Shown here one piece after another: positions 1-9,025 of a DNA stretch of 64,000 nt (its first letter is position 1; every line of letters begins with the position of its first letter). Location of the stretch: positions 62,001 through 126,000 of the forward strand of contig NZ_LR588414.1 of assembly GCF_901447155.2 (NCBI RefSeq), in the 5' to 3' direction. The DNA comes from Peptoniphilus catoniae (GTDB taxonomy: Bacteria; Bacillota; Clostridia; Tissierellales; Peptoniphilaceae). The position numbers and the translations under genes were made by a program. The notes under the pieces were generated by a model, which was not told the origin of the DNA, searched no databases, and was given only the letters and a program-made list of their open reading frames with translations.

Positions 1-1
1 A

Positions 2-1174
2 AAGGTAAAGGAAATTAAAAAGCAAATCGATGATGTTAAGCATAAAATCGAAGAGGCTGAAAGAGTTTATAATTTGGAAGAACTTTCTCAGCTTAAATAT
101 GGAAGCTTGCCTAAGCTTGAAGAAGAATTAAAAAAAGCTGAAGCTGTAACTAAGGAAGAAGACTCTATGGTTAAGGAAGAGGTTACAGAGGATGAAATCG
201 CCCATGTGGTAAGCAGATGGACAGGAATACCTATAGAGAAATTAAATAAAACTCAAAGAGATAAGCTTATAAATCTTGAAGCGGATTTACACAAAAGGGT
301 AATAGGACAGGAAGAAGCAATTAAGGTTGTAAGCGATGCGGTTTTAAGAGCAAGAGCAGGTCTTAAAGACGAAAACAGGCCTATAGGTTCCTTTATATTC
401 TTGGGACCTACAGGAGTCGGTAAAACCGAAACTGCAAAGGCACTTACTGAAAATCTTTTTGATGATGACAGAAACATGATAAGAATAGATATGTCTGAGT
501 ATATGGAAAAGCATTCAGTTTCAAGACTTGTAGGTTCACCTCCGGGATATGTAGGTTATGATGAGGGAGGCCAACTAACTGAAGCAGTTAGAAGAAAACC
601 CTACTCTGTAATACTTTTTGATGAGATAGAAAAGGCTCATCCGGATGTTTTTAATATTTTGCTTCAGGTCTTAGATGACGGAAGACTTACAGACAATCAA
701 GGCAGAACTGTTGACTTTAAAAATACTGTTATAATCATGACATCAAATATAGGATCTCAATATCTTCTTGAAGGCATTGGCGAAGATGGAGAGATAACAC
801 AGGAAGCAAGAGACTTGGTAAATTCTGAAATGAAGCTTAGATTTAGACCTGAGTTTTTAAACAGGGTTGATGAAATAGTAATGTTTAAGCCTTTGCTTAG
901 AGAGCAAATTTTTGAAATTATTAAGTTCACTATTAGGGATATTGAAAATAGACTTGCTGACAGAAATATTAAAATTAATATTACAGATCAGGCATTAAGT
1001 TTTATATTAGACAGATCCTTTGATGTTCAATATGGAGCAAGACCTGTTAAGAGGTATATCCAATCAAAGCTTGAAACGGAAATTTCAAAAATGATTATTA
1101 AAGATCAGTTAATGGAGAATAATACCTTAACTGTAGATGTAGAGAATGATGATTTAAAATTTGAAGTAAAATAA
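2..1174 (+). CDS. clpB: ATP-dependent disaggregase ClpB, C-terminal part (5' end outside window)
   Basis: Hsp100 AAA+ chaperone that works with DnaK to pull proteins out of aggregates in the cytoplasm. The reading frame is open from base 2, so the gene begins upstream; about 390 residues are visible. They cover the end of the charged coiled-coil middle domain (roughly the first 55 residues) and the complete second AAA+ module: linker WTGIPIEKL, Walker A GPTGVGKTE, Walker B-like VILFDEIEKAH, the SPPGYVGYDEGG pore-loop segment and the C-terminal D2-small domain. The middle domain and the RIDMSEYMEKHSVSRL segment favour ClpB over ClpC. No ClpX-binding tripeptide or unusual tail is seen. A strong hairpin terminator follows the stop codon. 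Confidence 0.95.
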   Translation, partial: KVKEIKKQIDDVKHKIEEAERVYNLEELSQLKYGSLPKLEEELKKAEAVTKEEDSMVKEEVTEDEIAHVVSRWTGIPIEKLNKTQRDKLINLEADLHKRVIGQEEAIKVVSDAVLRARAGLKDENRPIGSFIFLGPTGVGKTETAKALTENLFDDDRNMIRIDMSEYMEKHSVSRLVGSPPGYVGYDEGGQLTEAVRRKPYSVILFDEIEKAHPDVFNILLQVLDDGRLTDNQGRTVDFKNTVIIMTSNIGSQYLLEGIGEDGEITQEARDLVNSEMKLRFRPEFLNRVDEIVMFKPLLREQIFEIIKFTIRDIENRLADRNIKINITDQALSFILDRSFDVQYGARPVKRYIQSKLETEISKMIIKDQLMENNTLTVDVENDDLKFEVK

Positions 1175-1178
1175 AAAG

Positions 1179-1212
1179 AAAATGCGTTAGAGAAAAATCT
1201 AACGCATTTTTT
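1179..1212. terminator. Bidirectional intrinsic terminator between clpB and the convergent lipoprotein gene
   Basis: A perfect 13-bp inverted repeat (1179-1191 with 1198-1210) has a 6-base loop, with A-rich sequence on the left and T-rich sequence on the right. It can therefore stop transcription from both sides, as expected between convergent genes. Confidence 0.9.
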
Positions 1213-1224
1213 ATATCTTTACCT

Positions 1225-3444
1225 TTAGTACATAACATCAGGTTCAGGAATTTTTGATTTAGGACCTGCATATAAATCCGCTGCCCAAGGAGTTATTCCA
1301 TAGGAAGGATCACTTTTTAAAATTTCTCTAAAGGCTTCATCAGTAAGTCTTTCTGAATTTATAAATTCTCTATAGGATAAAACTCCTCCACGGCCAAGAT
1401 AAAGCTTGCCGTTAATAGGAAATACCGTATAGATTTCATAGGCATCGCCAAGACCTGCATGAAGGTATTCTCCTTCAGGTAGTCCAAGGCTGTTTGGAGC
1501 AATGGACATAAGGTCTGCAGTTATGGACATATGTCTGTCATTTTCATCAAGAAGCTCCCAATAAGGAGAATCTCCTGTAACGAATTTTAAAGATACACTT
1601 TCCAAGGTTCCGCCAATATACATTAAGTTTATATATTCATCCTCTGTAAGTTCTTCCCCTGAAAGTTCCTTTATACTTGCAGATGCAAGGTCATCACAAA
1701 GAGTTTTAAGATACATAATGTTATCATAGGTAAACTCATCAAGCATATCCCTAGCCCTTAAGTTTTCAGCTGAGAATTCTATTAACCAGGCTAATTTTTT
1801 ATAGAGATTTACGTTAGGTTCAACATAGGACTTAGGCACAGTATCATAACCTCCGCCTCCACATTCAGCTATAGGTTGTTTGCCATAAAGAACCGTATCG
1901 TGTTTAAGCTCAGCCCAGGATCCAAGTAGAGTGTTAGTGTCCTTTGCCTTCCAGGAATCTTTTTTCATAAACTCAGGATAGCCTTCACCAAAGTCTTTAG
2001 TCAATTCCTCCAAGGACCACAACCAACCTCTGTATAAGTTCTTTTTCCAAGTTTCATCCTTAATTGAAGCTACTTCTTCAGTAGTTTTCTTAAGATTCTT
2101 TTCATAGTCCGGCCATTTTTTGTTGTCGGGGTTATTAAGCTGAAGATTTGTAGCATAATCGCTTCCCATTACTGCCGCTACATCAAGACCGCTGTAGATA
2201 GGTCTTCTTGACGGAGTGTTAGGACCGGCGATTTCAACAAGGTTTTGCATCCATACTGAATCAAATACAGCCCTTTGAGGTAGAAATCTGAAGGATTGTC
2301 CCAAAAATCCGCCTATTTTAGGTTTTCTCATTATTTCTATGTTGCCGTAAACATCTTTTAATTTTTTCTTGTTAAGAAGATCATTAAGGTCAGGTTCTTT
2401 TCCGTAGATACCGTAAAGAATTGATGAATATTCTTTAACTGTCAGGTCATCTGCGCTATCAACAAGAAAGCTCAAAGGATCAAAAATATCACTCCACAGG
2501 TTATAGGAAGCTTTATTGCTGAAAACATTGTCGGTTATTAAAAGAGCCATACCTGTAAGGTCTTCTCTATAATTGCCATCATCTTTTACAAAGAAACCGG
2601 CTTGTCCGTAGTACATGGAGGTTATAAAATACTTTTTCAAAATCTCGCTTTTAGTATAATGACCCCTTGGAGTAAATTGGCTATAGTCCATTTTAATACC
2701 AAGAATATCTGAAGCTTCACCTTGCTTTGAGCTTATTTTTTTATATTCTTCCCTTGCAAGGGATTTTGCCTTATCAGGTATATTATCAGGAAGCTTTTCT
2801 CCCAGGCAAAGTTCCGCAGTTGCAAAGTAGGCTATATTTCTAAGGGCAAGGTCTTTAACCTTTTCATTGTTAATGGATTCGTATTGAGTTATAGAGTCCT
2901 TAAACATATTATCAGTAAGTTCAAATAACTTGTCATATAGGGTTTCCTCTTCCAATCTTTTAAGGAAGTTGTCATAGAAGATGTGATAGGTATGTAAAAC
3001 TGAGTCCGTTGTAATAAAGGAAGGTATAAGTTTATATTCGTTGTCTTCATAAATATAGAAAAGTTGTTCCTTAATAGAAGAAGCATAAGTGTCATTAGGG
3101 TCAGTTACCAAAGGTGCTATAAAAAATCCTGAATTAACAAGGGCTTCTTTTTGAACATCGGTAAAGTCTCCAAACTGATCCAAATTTTCTATATTTGATA
3201 AATCGTTTCTAACCTTATAGGAGGGGATGCTTGCATTTACTTCAGTAAGATCAATAGGTACATCTATTATTTTATTGTAGCCTTCAGGAAGATCAATAGT
3301 TTCAACCTTAGATACATTTGTTGTATCAATTTCTTCCTGACTCGGTTGCTTTGCTTCTTTAACTTCCTTTTTGTCCTTAGGGGCAAAGAAGTTACAAGAA
3401 GTAAGTAAACAAAGTGTTGCCATAAATAAAATTATTTTTTTCAT
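1225..3444 (-). CDS. DUF3160-family lipoprotein (739 aa)
   Basis: Large exported protein of unknown function. The N-terminus is a lipoprotein signal: MKK, a short hydrophobic run, then the lipobox LLTSC with Cys at residue 17, followed by a charged linker rich in Lys and Glu. The mature part (from about residue 100) resembles DUF3160 proteins, including the segment FITTDSVLHTYHIFYDNFL. DUF3160 proteins are predicted to be extracytoplasmic and have no established activity. The gene overlaps the small exported-protein gene upstream by 4 bases (ATGA), so the two are co-translated. The family call rests on recall of sequence style; the lipoprotein call is read directly. Confidence 0.75.
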   Translation of the reverse strand: MKKIILFMATLCLLTSCNFFAPKDKKEVKEAKQPSQEEIDTTNVSKVETIDLPEGYNKIIDVPIDLTEVNASIPSYKVRNDLSNIENLDQFGDFTDVQKEALVNSGFFIAPLVTDPNDTYASSIKEQLFYIYEDNEYKLIPSFITTDSVLHTYHIFYDNFLKRLEEETLYDKLFELTDNMFKDSITQYESINNEKVKDLALRNIAYFATAELCLGEKLPDNIPDKAKSLAREEYKKISSKQGEASDILGIKMDYSQFTPRGHYTKSEILKKYFITSMYYGQAGFFVKDDGNYREDLTGMALLITDNVFSNKASYNLWSDIFDPLSFLVDSADDLTVKEYSSILYGIYGKEPDLNDLLNKKKLKDVYGNIEIMRKPKIGGFLGQSFRFLPQRAVFDSVWMQNLVEIAGPNTPSRRPIYSGLDVAAVMGSDYATNLQLNNPDNKKWPDYEKNLKKTTEEVASIKDETWKKNLYRGWLWSLEELTKDFGEGYPEFMKKDSWKAKDTNTLLGSWAELKHDTVLYGKQPIAECGGGGYDTVPKSYVEPNVNLYKKLAWLIEFSAENLRARDMLDEFTYDNIMYLKTLCDDLASASIKELSGEELTEDEYINLMYIGGTLESVSLKFVTGDSPYWELLDENDRHMSITADLMSIAPNSLGLPEGEYLHAGLGDAYEIYTVFPINGKLYLGRGGVLSYREFINSERLTDEAFREILKSDPSYGITPWAADLYAGPKSKIPEPDVMY

Positions 3445-4142
3445 TTAATCACCTGCTTTATTTTATTATTTTCAATAGTTAACATCTTTCCATCAACCTT
3501 TAAATCTTTGGACTCATCAAAGGATTTAAAGGTCCCCGGGTCACCTTCATAAACAAGCTCAAAGCCGAAGTCCCTCCACCTGTATGCGGCAATTCTTTGG
3601 CTTTTGTCTTTATTTTCTTCTATGCTTATAAGTTCCCATATTCCATCGGCGTCTATGTCATAAGGTCTAAAGTCAATCATGGGTCTTGAGAATTTAGATA
3701 TTCTTATTCTTGGAACCAGCTTCTTTTCTTCCTTGTTAAGGTTGTAGATAAAGCACCTTTTAGCCTTAATATTATGTAGGGGAGTTTTTTTAAAAACACC
3801 CAGGGCAATTTCAGGCTCAGACCTACTTACCAAATTGCCGAATTTTATTTTCCAGGGCTTTATTTCCGATAGGTCCATGGAATAGAGAATTTCTCCAGAA
3901 TCCTCGTCAATAATTTCCACTATCCTTTTAAGAGATAAAGGTTTTCTGTAAATAAGACCTACTCTTTTAATTTCACCTGACCGGTAATAATCACAAGATA
4001 TAATTTTAATTTTATCTTTTAAAACTTTTCCGTCCTCAGATACCAGGATGTCATAAAAGACAGATGGACTCTTGCAATATATACCCCCTATAAGGGCAAA
4101 GAATATAATTAGAGCTCCAAGGCTAATAATAAATTTTCTCAT
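3441..4142 (-). CDS. Small exported or membrane-anchored protein of unknown function (233 aa)
   Basis: The first 23 residues are a positively charged start plus a strongly hydrophobic segment (signal peptide or N-terminal anchor) without a clear lipobox. The rest is basic and beta-rich in appearance, and includes a segment resembling an FG-GAP/VCBS-like loop (RPYDIDADGIWELISIEEN); that resemblance is weak. It is the first gene of a two-gene unit with the DUF3160 lipoprotein and overlaps it by 4 bases, so both probably act at the cell surface. No Shine-Dalgarno sequence is visible before the ATG; an extended -10 sits 6 bases upstream instead. Confidence 0.65.
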   Translation of the reverse strand: MRKFIISLGALIIFFALIGGIYCKSPSVFYDILVSEDGKVLKDKIKIISCDYYRSGEIKRVGLIYRKPLSLKRIVEIIDEDSGEILYSMDLSEIKPWKIKFGNLVSRSEPEIALGVFKKTPLHNIKAKRCFIYNLNKEEKKLVPRIRISKFSRPMIDFRPYDIDADGIWELISIEENKDKSQRIAAYRWRDFGFELVYEGDPGTFKSFDESKDLKVDGKMLTIENNKIKQVIK

Positions 4143-4148
4143 AATTAT

Positions 4149-4157
4149 ATTCTAACA
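4149..4157 (-). promoter_or_regulatory. Possible extended -10 promoter of the exported-protein/DUF3160 pair, leaderless arrangement
   Basis: Read on the minus strand, TGTTAGAAT lies so that its TAGAAT ends 6 bases before the ATG at 4142. A normal start site 6-7 bases after the -10 would put the mRNA 5' end at or next to the ATG. The -35 region is poor. Weak call. Confidence 0.3.
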
Positions 4158-4190
4158 CATGTGGAGATATTTTAATTTTTAAATTTATAG

Positions 4191-4196
4191 TATAAT
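4191..4196 (+). promoter_or_regulatory. Possible -10 element for the murB operon
   Basis: A consensus TATAAT lies 16 bases before the predicted murB ATG. The -35 is not convincing (TTTAAT or TATTTT at non-ideal spacing), so this is a modest call. Confidence 0.35.
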
Positions 4197-4212
4197 AGCC
4201 TTGAGGTGGGAA

Positions 4213-5139
4213 ATGATAAATTTTAGAGATTACGGTAGGTTATTAGTAGACGAACCTTTAAATAAACATACGACTTTTAAAATAGGTGGAAAGGCAAAAT
4301 ATGTTTTGTTTCCCAATAGCGAAGAGGATTTAATAAAGGCATTAAAACTTGCTCGAGGGGAAAATATAAAATATTTGGTCCTAGGAAGGGCAAGTAATGT
4401 TCTTGTAGATGATAAAGGATTCAATGGTCTGGTTCTTATTTTAAAATCATTAGATAGATTAACTATAAAAGACAATAAAATTACTGCAGCCTGTGGAGCT
4501 GGTCTAAGGGAGTTGGCTAACTTCGCCCTTGAAAACAGTTTAAGCGGTCTGGAGTTTGCTCATGGTATTCCCGGATCTGTAGGAGGAGGCGTTATAATGA
4601 ATGCCGGAGCCTATGATTCTGAAATGAAAAATTTTGTTAAAAGGGTAAGACTTTTAGATAAGGATCTAAATATTTTGGACCTATCCAATGAGGAAATGGA
4701 TTTCGGTTACAGACATAGTCTTGCACAAGATAAGGGCTATATAGTTTTGTCCGCTGTATTTGAGCTTAAAAGAGGAGTAGACTACAGTGGGATAAAAGAG
4801 AAAATGGATGACTTTTTTAAAAGAAGAAGCTCCAAGCAACCTCTTGAGCTTCCCTCTGCAGGTTCAACATTCAGAAGACCTGAGGGCTATTTTGCAGGAA
4901 AGCTTATAGATGATTGCGGTCTTAGAGGTTTAAGACATGGTGGGGCTATGGTTAGTGAAAAGCACTGCGGATTTATAGTTAATTATAATAAGGCCTCTTC
5001 AAAGGATGTAAAAGAACTTATTGAAATGGTGCAAAAAGTAGTTTATGACAGGTATAAGGTAAAGCTTGTACCTGAGGTGAAATTTATCGGAGGAGACAAT
5101 GGAGATTCTTGTAATAACGGGAATGAGTGGAGCAGGTAA
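4213..5139 (+). CDS. murB: UDP-N-acetylenolpyruvoylglucosamine reductase MurB (308 aa)
   Basis: FAD enzyme that reduces UDP-GlcNAc-enolpyruvate to UDP-MurNAc with NADPH, the second committed step of peptidoglycan synthesis. Visible signatures are the FAD-binding core GIPGSVGGGVIMNAGAYDSE, the YRHS motif and the C-terminal GSTFRRP...AGKLIDDCGLRG region with the catalytic Ser. It lacks the E. coli type I insertion, so it is a type II MurB. The ATG at 4213 is chosen because GAGGTGG (4203-4209) is well placed; a TTG at 4201 in the same frame lacks such a site. Its 3' end overlaps rapZ by 41 bases, giving a short Asn/Gly/Asp-rich tail after the usual family end. Confidence 0.95.
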   Translation: MINFRDYGRLLVDEPLNKHTTFKIGGKAKYVLFPNSEEDLIKALKLARGENIKYLVLGRASNVLVDDKGFNGLVLILKSLDRLTIKDNKITAACGAGLRELANFALENSLSGLEFAHGIPGSVGGGVIMNAGAYDSEMKNFVKRVRLLDKDLNILDLSNEEMDFGYRHSLAQDKGYIVLSAVFELKRGVDYSGIKEKMDDFFKRRSSKQPLELPSAGSTFRRPEGYFAGKLIDDCGLRGLRHGGAMVSEKHCGFIVNYNKASSKDVKELIEMVQKVVYDRYKVKLVPEVKFIGGDNGDSCNNGNEWSR

Positions 5140-5944
5140 ATCCAAGGCCCTAAATCAATTGGAGGATTTAGGATATTTTGCCATGGATAATCTTCCTCCT
5201 CAGCTTATTCCAAAATTTGCTGAAATTGCATCTGCATCAAACTATATGAATAAGGTTTGTGTAGTAGTAGATGTAAGAAGTGGAGAATTTTTTCAAGACT
5301 TCTCCAAATCATTAAAGGAGCTTAGAAAGCTCAACTTTAAATACAGACTTTTATTTTTAGATGCTGCTGAAGATGTAATAATAAACAGGTATAAGGAGCT
5401 TAGGAGACCTCACCCCTTAAGTAAATCCATAGTAAGTGGTTATAAAAAAGAGCTTGAACTTATGGAGGATATAAAAAAAAGTGCCGACTATATTATAGAC
5501 ACTTCGGATCTTACTGATAAGCAGCTTAGGGAAAAACTTATTACCATGTTGGGAATAGAAAGCGACGGAGAAATAAAGGTATCTATATGCTCCTTCGGTT
5601 TTAAAAAGGGGATTCTCCTTGATGGGGATTTAATATTTGATGTAAGGTTCCTTCCAAATCCTTATTATATAGAAGAACTTAAGCATTTAAACGGAGAGAA
5701 CAAAAAAACCAAGGACTATGTAATTAATAAAGAGGTAACTCAAAAATTTTTAGAAAAATCTGTAGATATCCTTAATTTTCTAATACCTAATTATGCCAAA
5801 GAAGGAAAAAGTATATTAGTTGTAGGTATAGGCTGCACAGGAGGCTTTCATAGATCCGTTGCAATAGCAAATGAGCTTGGTAAAAGATTAAAGGAAATGG
5901 GCTATAATATTTCCGTTAGCCATAGAGATGTGAATAGAAATTGA
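5099..5944 (+). CDS. rapZ: RNase adapter/nucleotide-binding protein RapZ (YvcJ) (281 aa)
   Basis: P-loop GTP/ATP-hydrolysing protein. In E. coli the homologue guides RNase E to GlmZ; in Firmicutes the homologue YvcJ has a role linked to competence and envelope metabolism. The sequence shows Walker A GMSGAGKS near residues 8-15, a DVRSGEF segment, and the conserved C-terminal signature VGIGCTGGFHRSV with HRDVNR at the end. The length matches the family. It starts inside the murB 3' end and overlaps yvcK by 4 bases, so the three are translationally coupled. The neighbourhood with yvcK is standard in Firmicutes. Confidence 0.93.
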   Translation: MEILVITGMSGAGKSKALNQLEDLGYFAMDNLPPQLIPKFAEIASASNYMNKVCVVVDVRSGEFFQDFSKSLKELRKLNFKYRLLFLDAAEDVIINRYKELRRPHPLSKSIVSGYKKELELMEDIKKSADYIIDTSDLTDKQLREKLITMLGIESDGEIKVSICSFGFKKGILLDGDLIFDVRFLPNPYYIEELKHLNGENKKTKDYVINKEVTQKFLEKSVDILNFLIPNYAKEGKSILVVGIGCTGGFHRSVAIANELGKRLKEMGYNISVSHRDVNRN

Positions 5945-6903
5945 AAAAAGTTGTTGTAATAGGCGGAGGCACAGGTATAAGTGCCATATTAAAAGGAATA
6001 AAGAAGTACAGCTCCAACATTACAGCTGTAGTAACTATGGCCGATGATGGAGGAGGGTCAGGTATACTTAGACAAGATATGGGTATATTACCTCCCGGAG
6101 ATGTAAGAAACTGTATAGTTGCCTTGTCAGAAACTGAAGGAGTTATGGAAAATCTTCTTCAATACAGGTTTGAAACCGGAGGACTTAAGGGACAAAATTT
6201 CGGCAATATTTTAATAGCAGCCCTTTGCGATATATATGGAAGTTTTAATAATGCTCTTAACCAGGTGGAAAATATTTTCAGTATGTCAGGAAGAGTTGTT
6301 CCCGTAACCTATGAGAATGTACATTTAGTTGCGGAATTTGAAAACGGTGATAAGTGTATAGGAGAGTCCATAATCCCTAAAATGGCATATAAGTTAGACA
6401 CAAGGATAAAAAACATAAGTCTTTTTCCTCAGATACCTAAGGCAAGTTCCGACGCTCTTTTAGCTATAAAGGAAGCTGATTTAATAATTATAGGACCGGG
6501 TAGTTTATATACATCAATAATTCCAAACTTGGTAGTGGATGGGATAAACGACGCTTTAAGAAAAAGTTCAGGTCAAAAAGTTTATATTTTAAATGTAATG
6601 ACTGAGCTTGGAGAAACCTTGGGCTTTAATATAAGAGATCATGTGGAGGCCATTGTTAAACATTCCTATGAAGGGATTATAGATAAAATTATAATTAACA
6701 ATAAAAAGCCGTCAGAAGAAATGATTAAAAACTATTTAAAAATTTCAAGATCAACTGAAGTAAAAATTGATGAAGATGGTCTTAACTATCTTAAATCCAA
6801 AGGTATAGGTTATATCCTTGGAGATTTTATAGAAGAGAAGGATACAATTAGACACAGCGGAGAAAAAATTGCAAAGGGACTTTTAGATGCCGGCTTATTA
6901 TAG
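5941..6903 (+). CDS. yvcK: Gluconeogenesis/envelope factor YvcK (CofD-like, 320 aa)
   Basis: Member of the YvcK/CofD superfamily that binds UDP-sugars and is needed for cell-wall homeostasis during growth on gluconeogenic carbon sources in Bacillus. Recognised by the N-terminal nucleotide-binding GGGTGISAILKGIK, the VTMADDGGGSG segment, LPPGDVRNCIVALS and GPGSLYTSIIPNL. The start is TTG at 5941, which overlaps the rapZ stop (TTGA). In most Firmicutes whiA follows directly; here fni follows instead. Confidence 0.93.
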   Translation: MKKVVVIGGGTGISAILKGIKKYSSNITAVVTMADDGGGSGILRQDMGILPPGDVRNCIVALSETEGVMENLLQYRFETGGLKGQNFGNILIAALCDIYGSFNNALNQVENIFSMSGRVVPVTYENVHLVAEFENGDKCIGESIIPKMAYKLDTRIKNISLFPQIPKASSDALLAIKEADLIIIGPGSLYTSIIPNLVVDGINDALRKSSGQKVYILNVMTELGETLGFNIRDHVEAIVKHSYEGIIDKIIINNKKPSEEMIKNYLKISRSTEVKIDEDGLNYLKSKGIGYILGDFIEEKDTIRHSGEKIAKGLLDAGLL

Positions 6904-6917
6904 ATTGGAGAATAACT

Positions 6918-7934
6918 ATGAGAAAGTATAGAAAAAGAGAGCACTTGGAGAACTGCCTACGCACAAGCTATGTAGGGGATACTCTTTTTGAAGATGTTTT
7001 TTTATATCACAATTCCTTACCGGATTTGGATTTTAACAATTTAGATACATCGGTGGAATTCTTAGGCAAGAAGCTGGACTTTCCGCTTATAATAAATGCC
7101 ATGACCGGCGGAACTGACTTTTCAAAAAAAATTAACGTGGATTTAGCACAAATAGCTGATAAATTTAACATAGCCATGGCAGTAGGATCTGAAACCATAG
7201 CTCTTGAAGATGAAGATGCCAAGGAATCTTTTAAATGTGTAAGAGAAGAGCTTAAAAATGGAGTTGTACTTGCAAATCTTAATGGCTATGCAAGTGTAGA
7301 TAATGCAAAAGTTGCCATTGACCTAATTGAAGCTGACGGCTTGCAAATTCATTTAAACCCTGCTCACGAACTTGCCATGGAAGAAGGAGACAGGGACTTT
7401 AGAGGAATACTTAAAAATATAGAAAAAATTGTAAATTCCCTTGATAAACCTATAATAGTAAAGGAAGTGGGCTTTGGACTTTCCAAGTTTGCAGTTAAAG
7501 AGCTTTATGACATAGGTGTAAGATATGTTGACTTGTCGGGATCAGGGGGAACAAACTTTATTGAAGTTGAAAACCTAAGGACTCCCTATAAGGACTTATC
7601 AGACCTTTACTCCTGGGGCAACCCTACGGCTATGATCCTCATAGAAGCAAAGGCTCTTAATTTAACTGATCTTACTATAATAGGTTCAGGTGGAATTAAA
7701 AGCTCCCTTGATATAGTAAAGGCTCTTGTACTGGGAGCGGACCTTACAGCTATAAGCGGGGAGATCCTTCACTATTTGGTACATGGTGGTCTTGACTATG
7801 CAGAAAAGTATGTGGAGAATTTAATTTATAAAACAAAAATGCTTATGGTGCTGACTGGTTCAAAAAATATTAAAGAATTAAAAGAAGCCAAGTATAAGCT
7901 GACTGGAAAGTTAAAAGATTTGACTCAGGCTTAA
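6918..7934 (+). CDS. fni: Type 2 isopentenyl-diphosphate delta-isomerase (338 aa)
   Basis: FMN- and NAD(P)H-dependent enzyme interconverting IPP and DMAPP, supplying precursors for undecaprenyl phosphate and quinones. The sequence begins RKREHL (typical KxxH start region), then INAMTGGT (FMN contact), QIHLNPAHE, KEVGFGLS, and the phosphate-binding SGSGGTNF and IGSGGIKSSLD loops. Length fits the family. It follows yvcK after 14 bases with the Shine-Dalgarno sequence GGAG, so it is probably the last gene of the murB operon and links lipid-carrier supply to wall precursor synthesis. Confidence 0.93.
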   Translation: MRKYRKREHLENCLRTSYVGDTLFEDVFLYHNSLPDLDFNNLDTSVEFLGKKLDFPLIINAMTGGTDFSKKINVDLAQIADKFNIAMAVGSETIALEDEDAKESFKCVREELKNGVVLANLNGYASVDNAKVAIDLIEADGLQIHLNPAHELAMEEGDRDFRGILKNIEKIVNSLDKPIIVKEVGFGLSKFAVKELYDIGVRYVDLSGSGGTNFIEVENLRTPYKDLSDLYSWGNPTAMILIEAKALNLTDLTIIGSGGIKSSLDIVKALVLGADLTAISGEILHYLVHGGLDYAEKYVENLIYKTKMLMVLTGSKNIKELKEAKYKLTGKLKDLTQA

Positions 7935-7994
7935 TTAAAATATAAATAAAGGCTGCAAATTTATTTTATAAATTAATAGCTTTGCCGCTAGATT

Positions 7995-8024
7995 AAAATC
8001 CTGATTGATTCAGGATTTTTTATT
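7995..8024 (+). terminator. Intrinsic terminator after fni
   Basis: A 10-bp perfect stem (7995-8004 with 8010-8019) closes a 5-base loop and is followed by T-rich sequence. It ends the murB-rapZ-yvcK-fni unit. Confidence 0.85.
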
Positions 8025-8068
8025 TATAAGAGATAAAAGGGGTATAAGCTAAAGGAGGAGGGAGTAAT

Positions 8069-9025
8069 ATGTACGATATAATAGTTTTAGGTGGAGGTCC
8101 TGCAGGACTTACAGCAGGTCTTTACGGGGCAAGGGCAAAGCTTAAAACCTTAGTAATAGAAAAAGGAATAGAGGGCGGACAGATTAGTAACACTACAGAG
8201 GTTGACAACTATCCGGGCATAGAAAAAATAAATGGGACTGATTTGGCAGTTACTATGAGAAAGCAGTGTGAAAATTTCGGAGCCGAGTTCTCCTATGATG
8301 AAGTAGTTGAGGTTGACCTTAAGGGCGATATTAAAAAAATAAGGACGGCAAATGAAAGCTACGAGTCAAAGACAGTTATTATAGCCAGCGGACAGGAGCC
8401 GAGAAAAATCGGTTGCCCGGGAGAGGAAGAGTTTGTCGGCAAGGGTATCTCCTATTGTGCAACTTGTGATGCAGCCTTTTATGAAGGACTTGACGTATAT
8501 GTAATAGGTGGAGGAGACGCAGCCATAGACGAAGCACTTTTTATTTCAAAGTTTGCCAAAAATATATATGTAGTCCACAGAAGGGATGAGCTTCGTGCAA
8601 GTAAGTCTTTACAGGAAAGGGCACTTGCCAATAAAAAGTTTCATTTTATATGGGACAGCGTAGTTGAAGAAATAAGAGGAGATAAAACTGCTAAAGAATT
8701 AGTTTTAAGGAATATAAAAACAAATGAAGTCACAGAAATAAAAAAAGATGAGCCTTTCGGTATTTTCGTATTTATAGGTTATTTACCTGAAACGGAAATC
8801 TTTAAGGGTCAGGTTGAAATGCAAAAAGGCTATATACCTACAGATGAGGAAATGAGAACTAACCTTAAAGGTGTCTTTGCAGCAGGAGACCTTAGAGTTA
8901 AAAGTGTAAGGCAGGTTGTAACTGCGGCATCAGACGGAGCAATAGCTGCAGTTACTGCAGAAAAATATATTGCAGAAAAAGAGGGTCATTTATATCAGGG
9001 ATTTAAAGAAGAAAGTGAAGCTTAG
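8069..9025 (+). CDS. trxB: Thioredoxin reductase TrxB (318 aa)
   Basis: FAD-dependent NADPH:thioredoxin disulfide reductase. Seen: N-terminal FAD dinucleotide fold GGGPAGLTAGLYGARA, the redox-active CATC (within SYCATCDAAFYEG), the NADPH fold VIGGGDAAIDEALF with the downstream HRR (VVHRRDELRAS), and the C-terminal FAD contact GVFAAGDLR. Length is typical of the low-molecular-weight type. The ATG has a strong AAAGGAGGAGG site. Monocistronic between two terminators. Confidence 0.95.
   Translation: MYDIIVLGGGPAGLTAGLYGARAKLKTLVIEKGIEGGQISNTTEVDNYPGIEKINGTDLAVTMRKQCENFGAEFSYDEVVEVDLKGDIKKIRTANESYESKTVIIASGQEPRKIGCPGEEEFVGKGISYCATCDAAFYEGLDVYVIGGGDAAIDEALFISKFAKNIYVVHRRDELRASKSLQERALANKKFHFIWDSVVEEIRGDKTAKELVLRNIKTNEVTEIKKDEPFGIFVFIGYLPETEIFKGQVEMQKGYIPTDEEMRTNLKGVFAAGDLRVKSVRQVVTAASDGAIAAVTAEKYIAEKEGHLYQGFKEESEA

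Noticed and set aside
253-477. Minus-strand open frame inside clpB
   Set aside because: It lies wholly inside a clear ClpB domain on the other strand and has no ribosome site or recognisable protein pattern.
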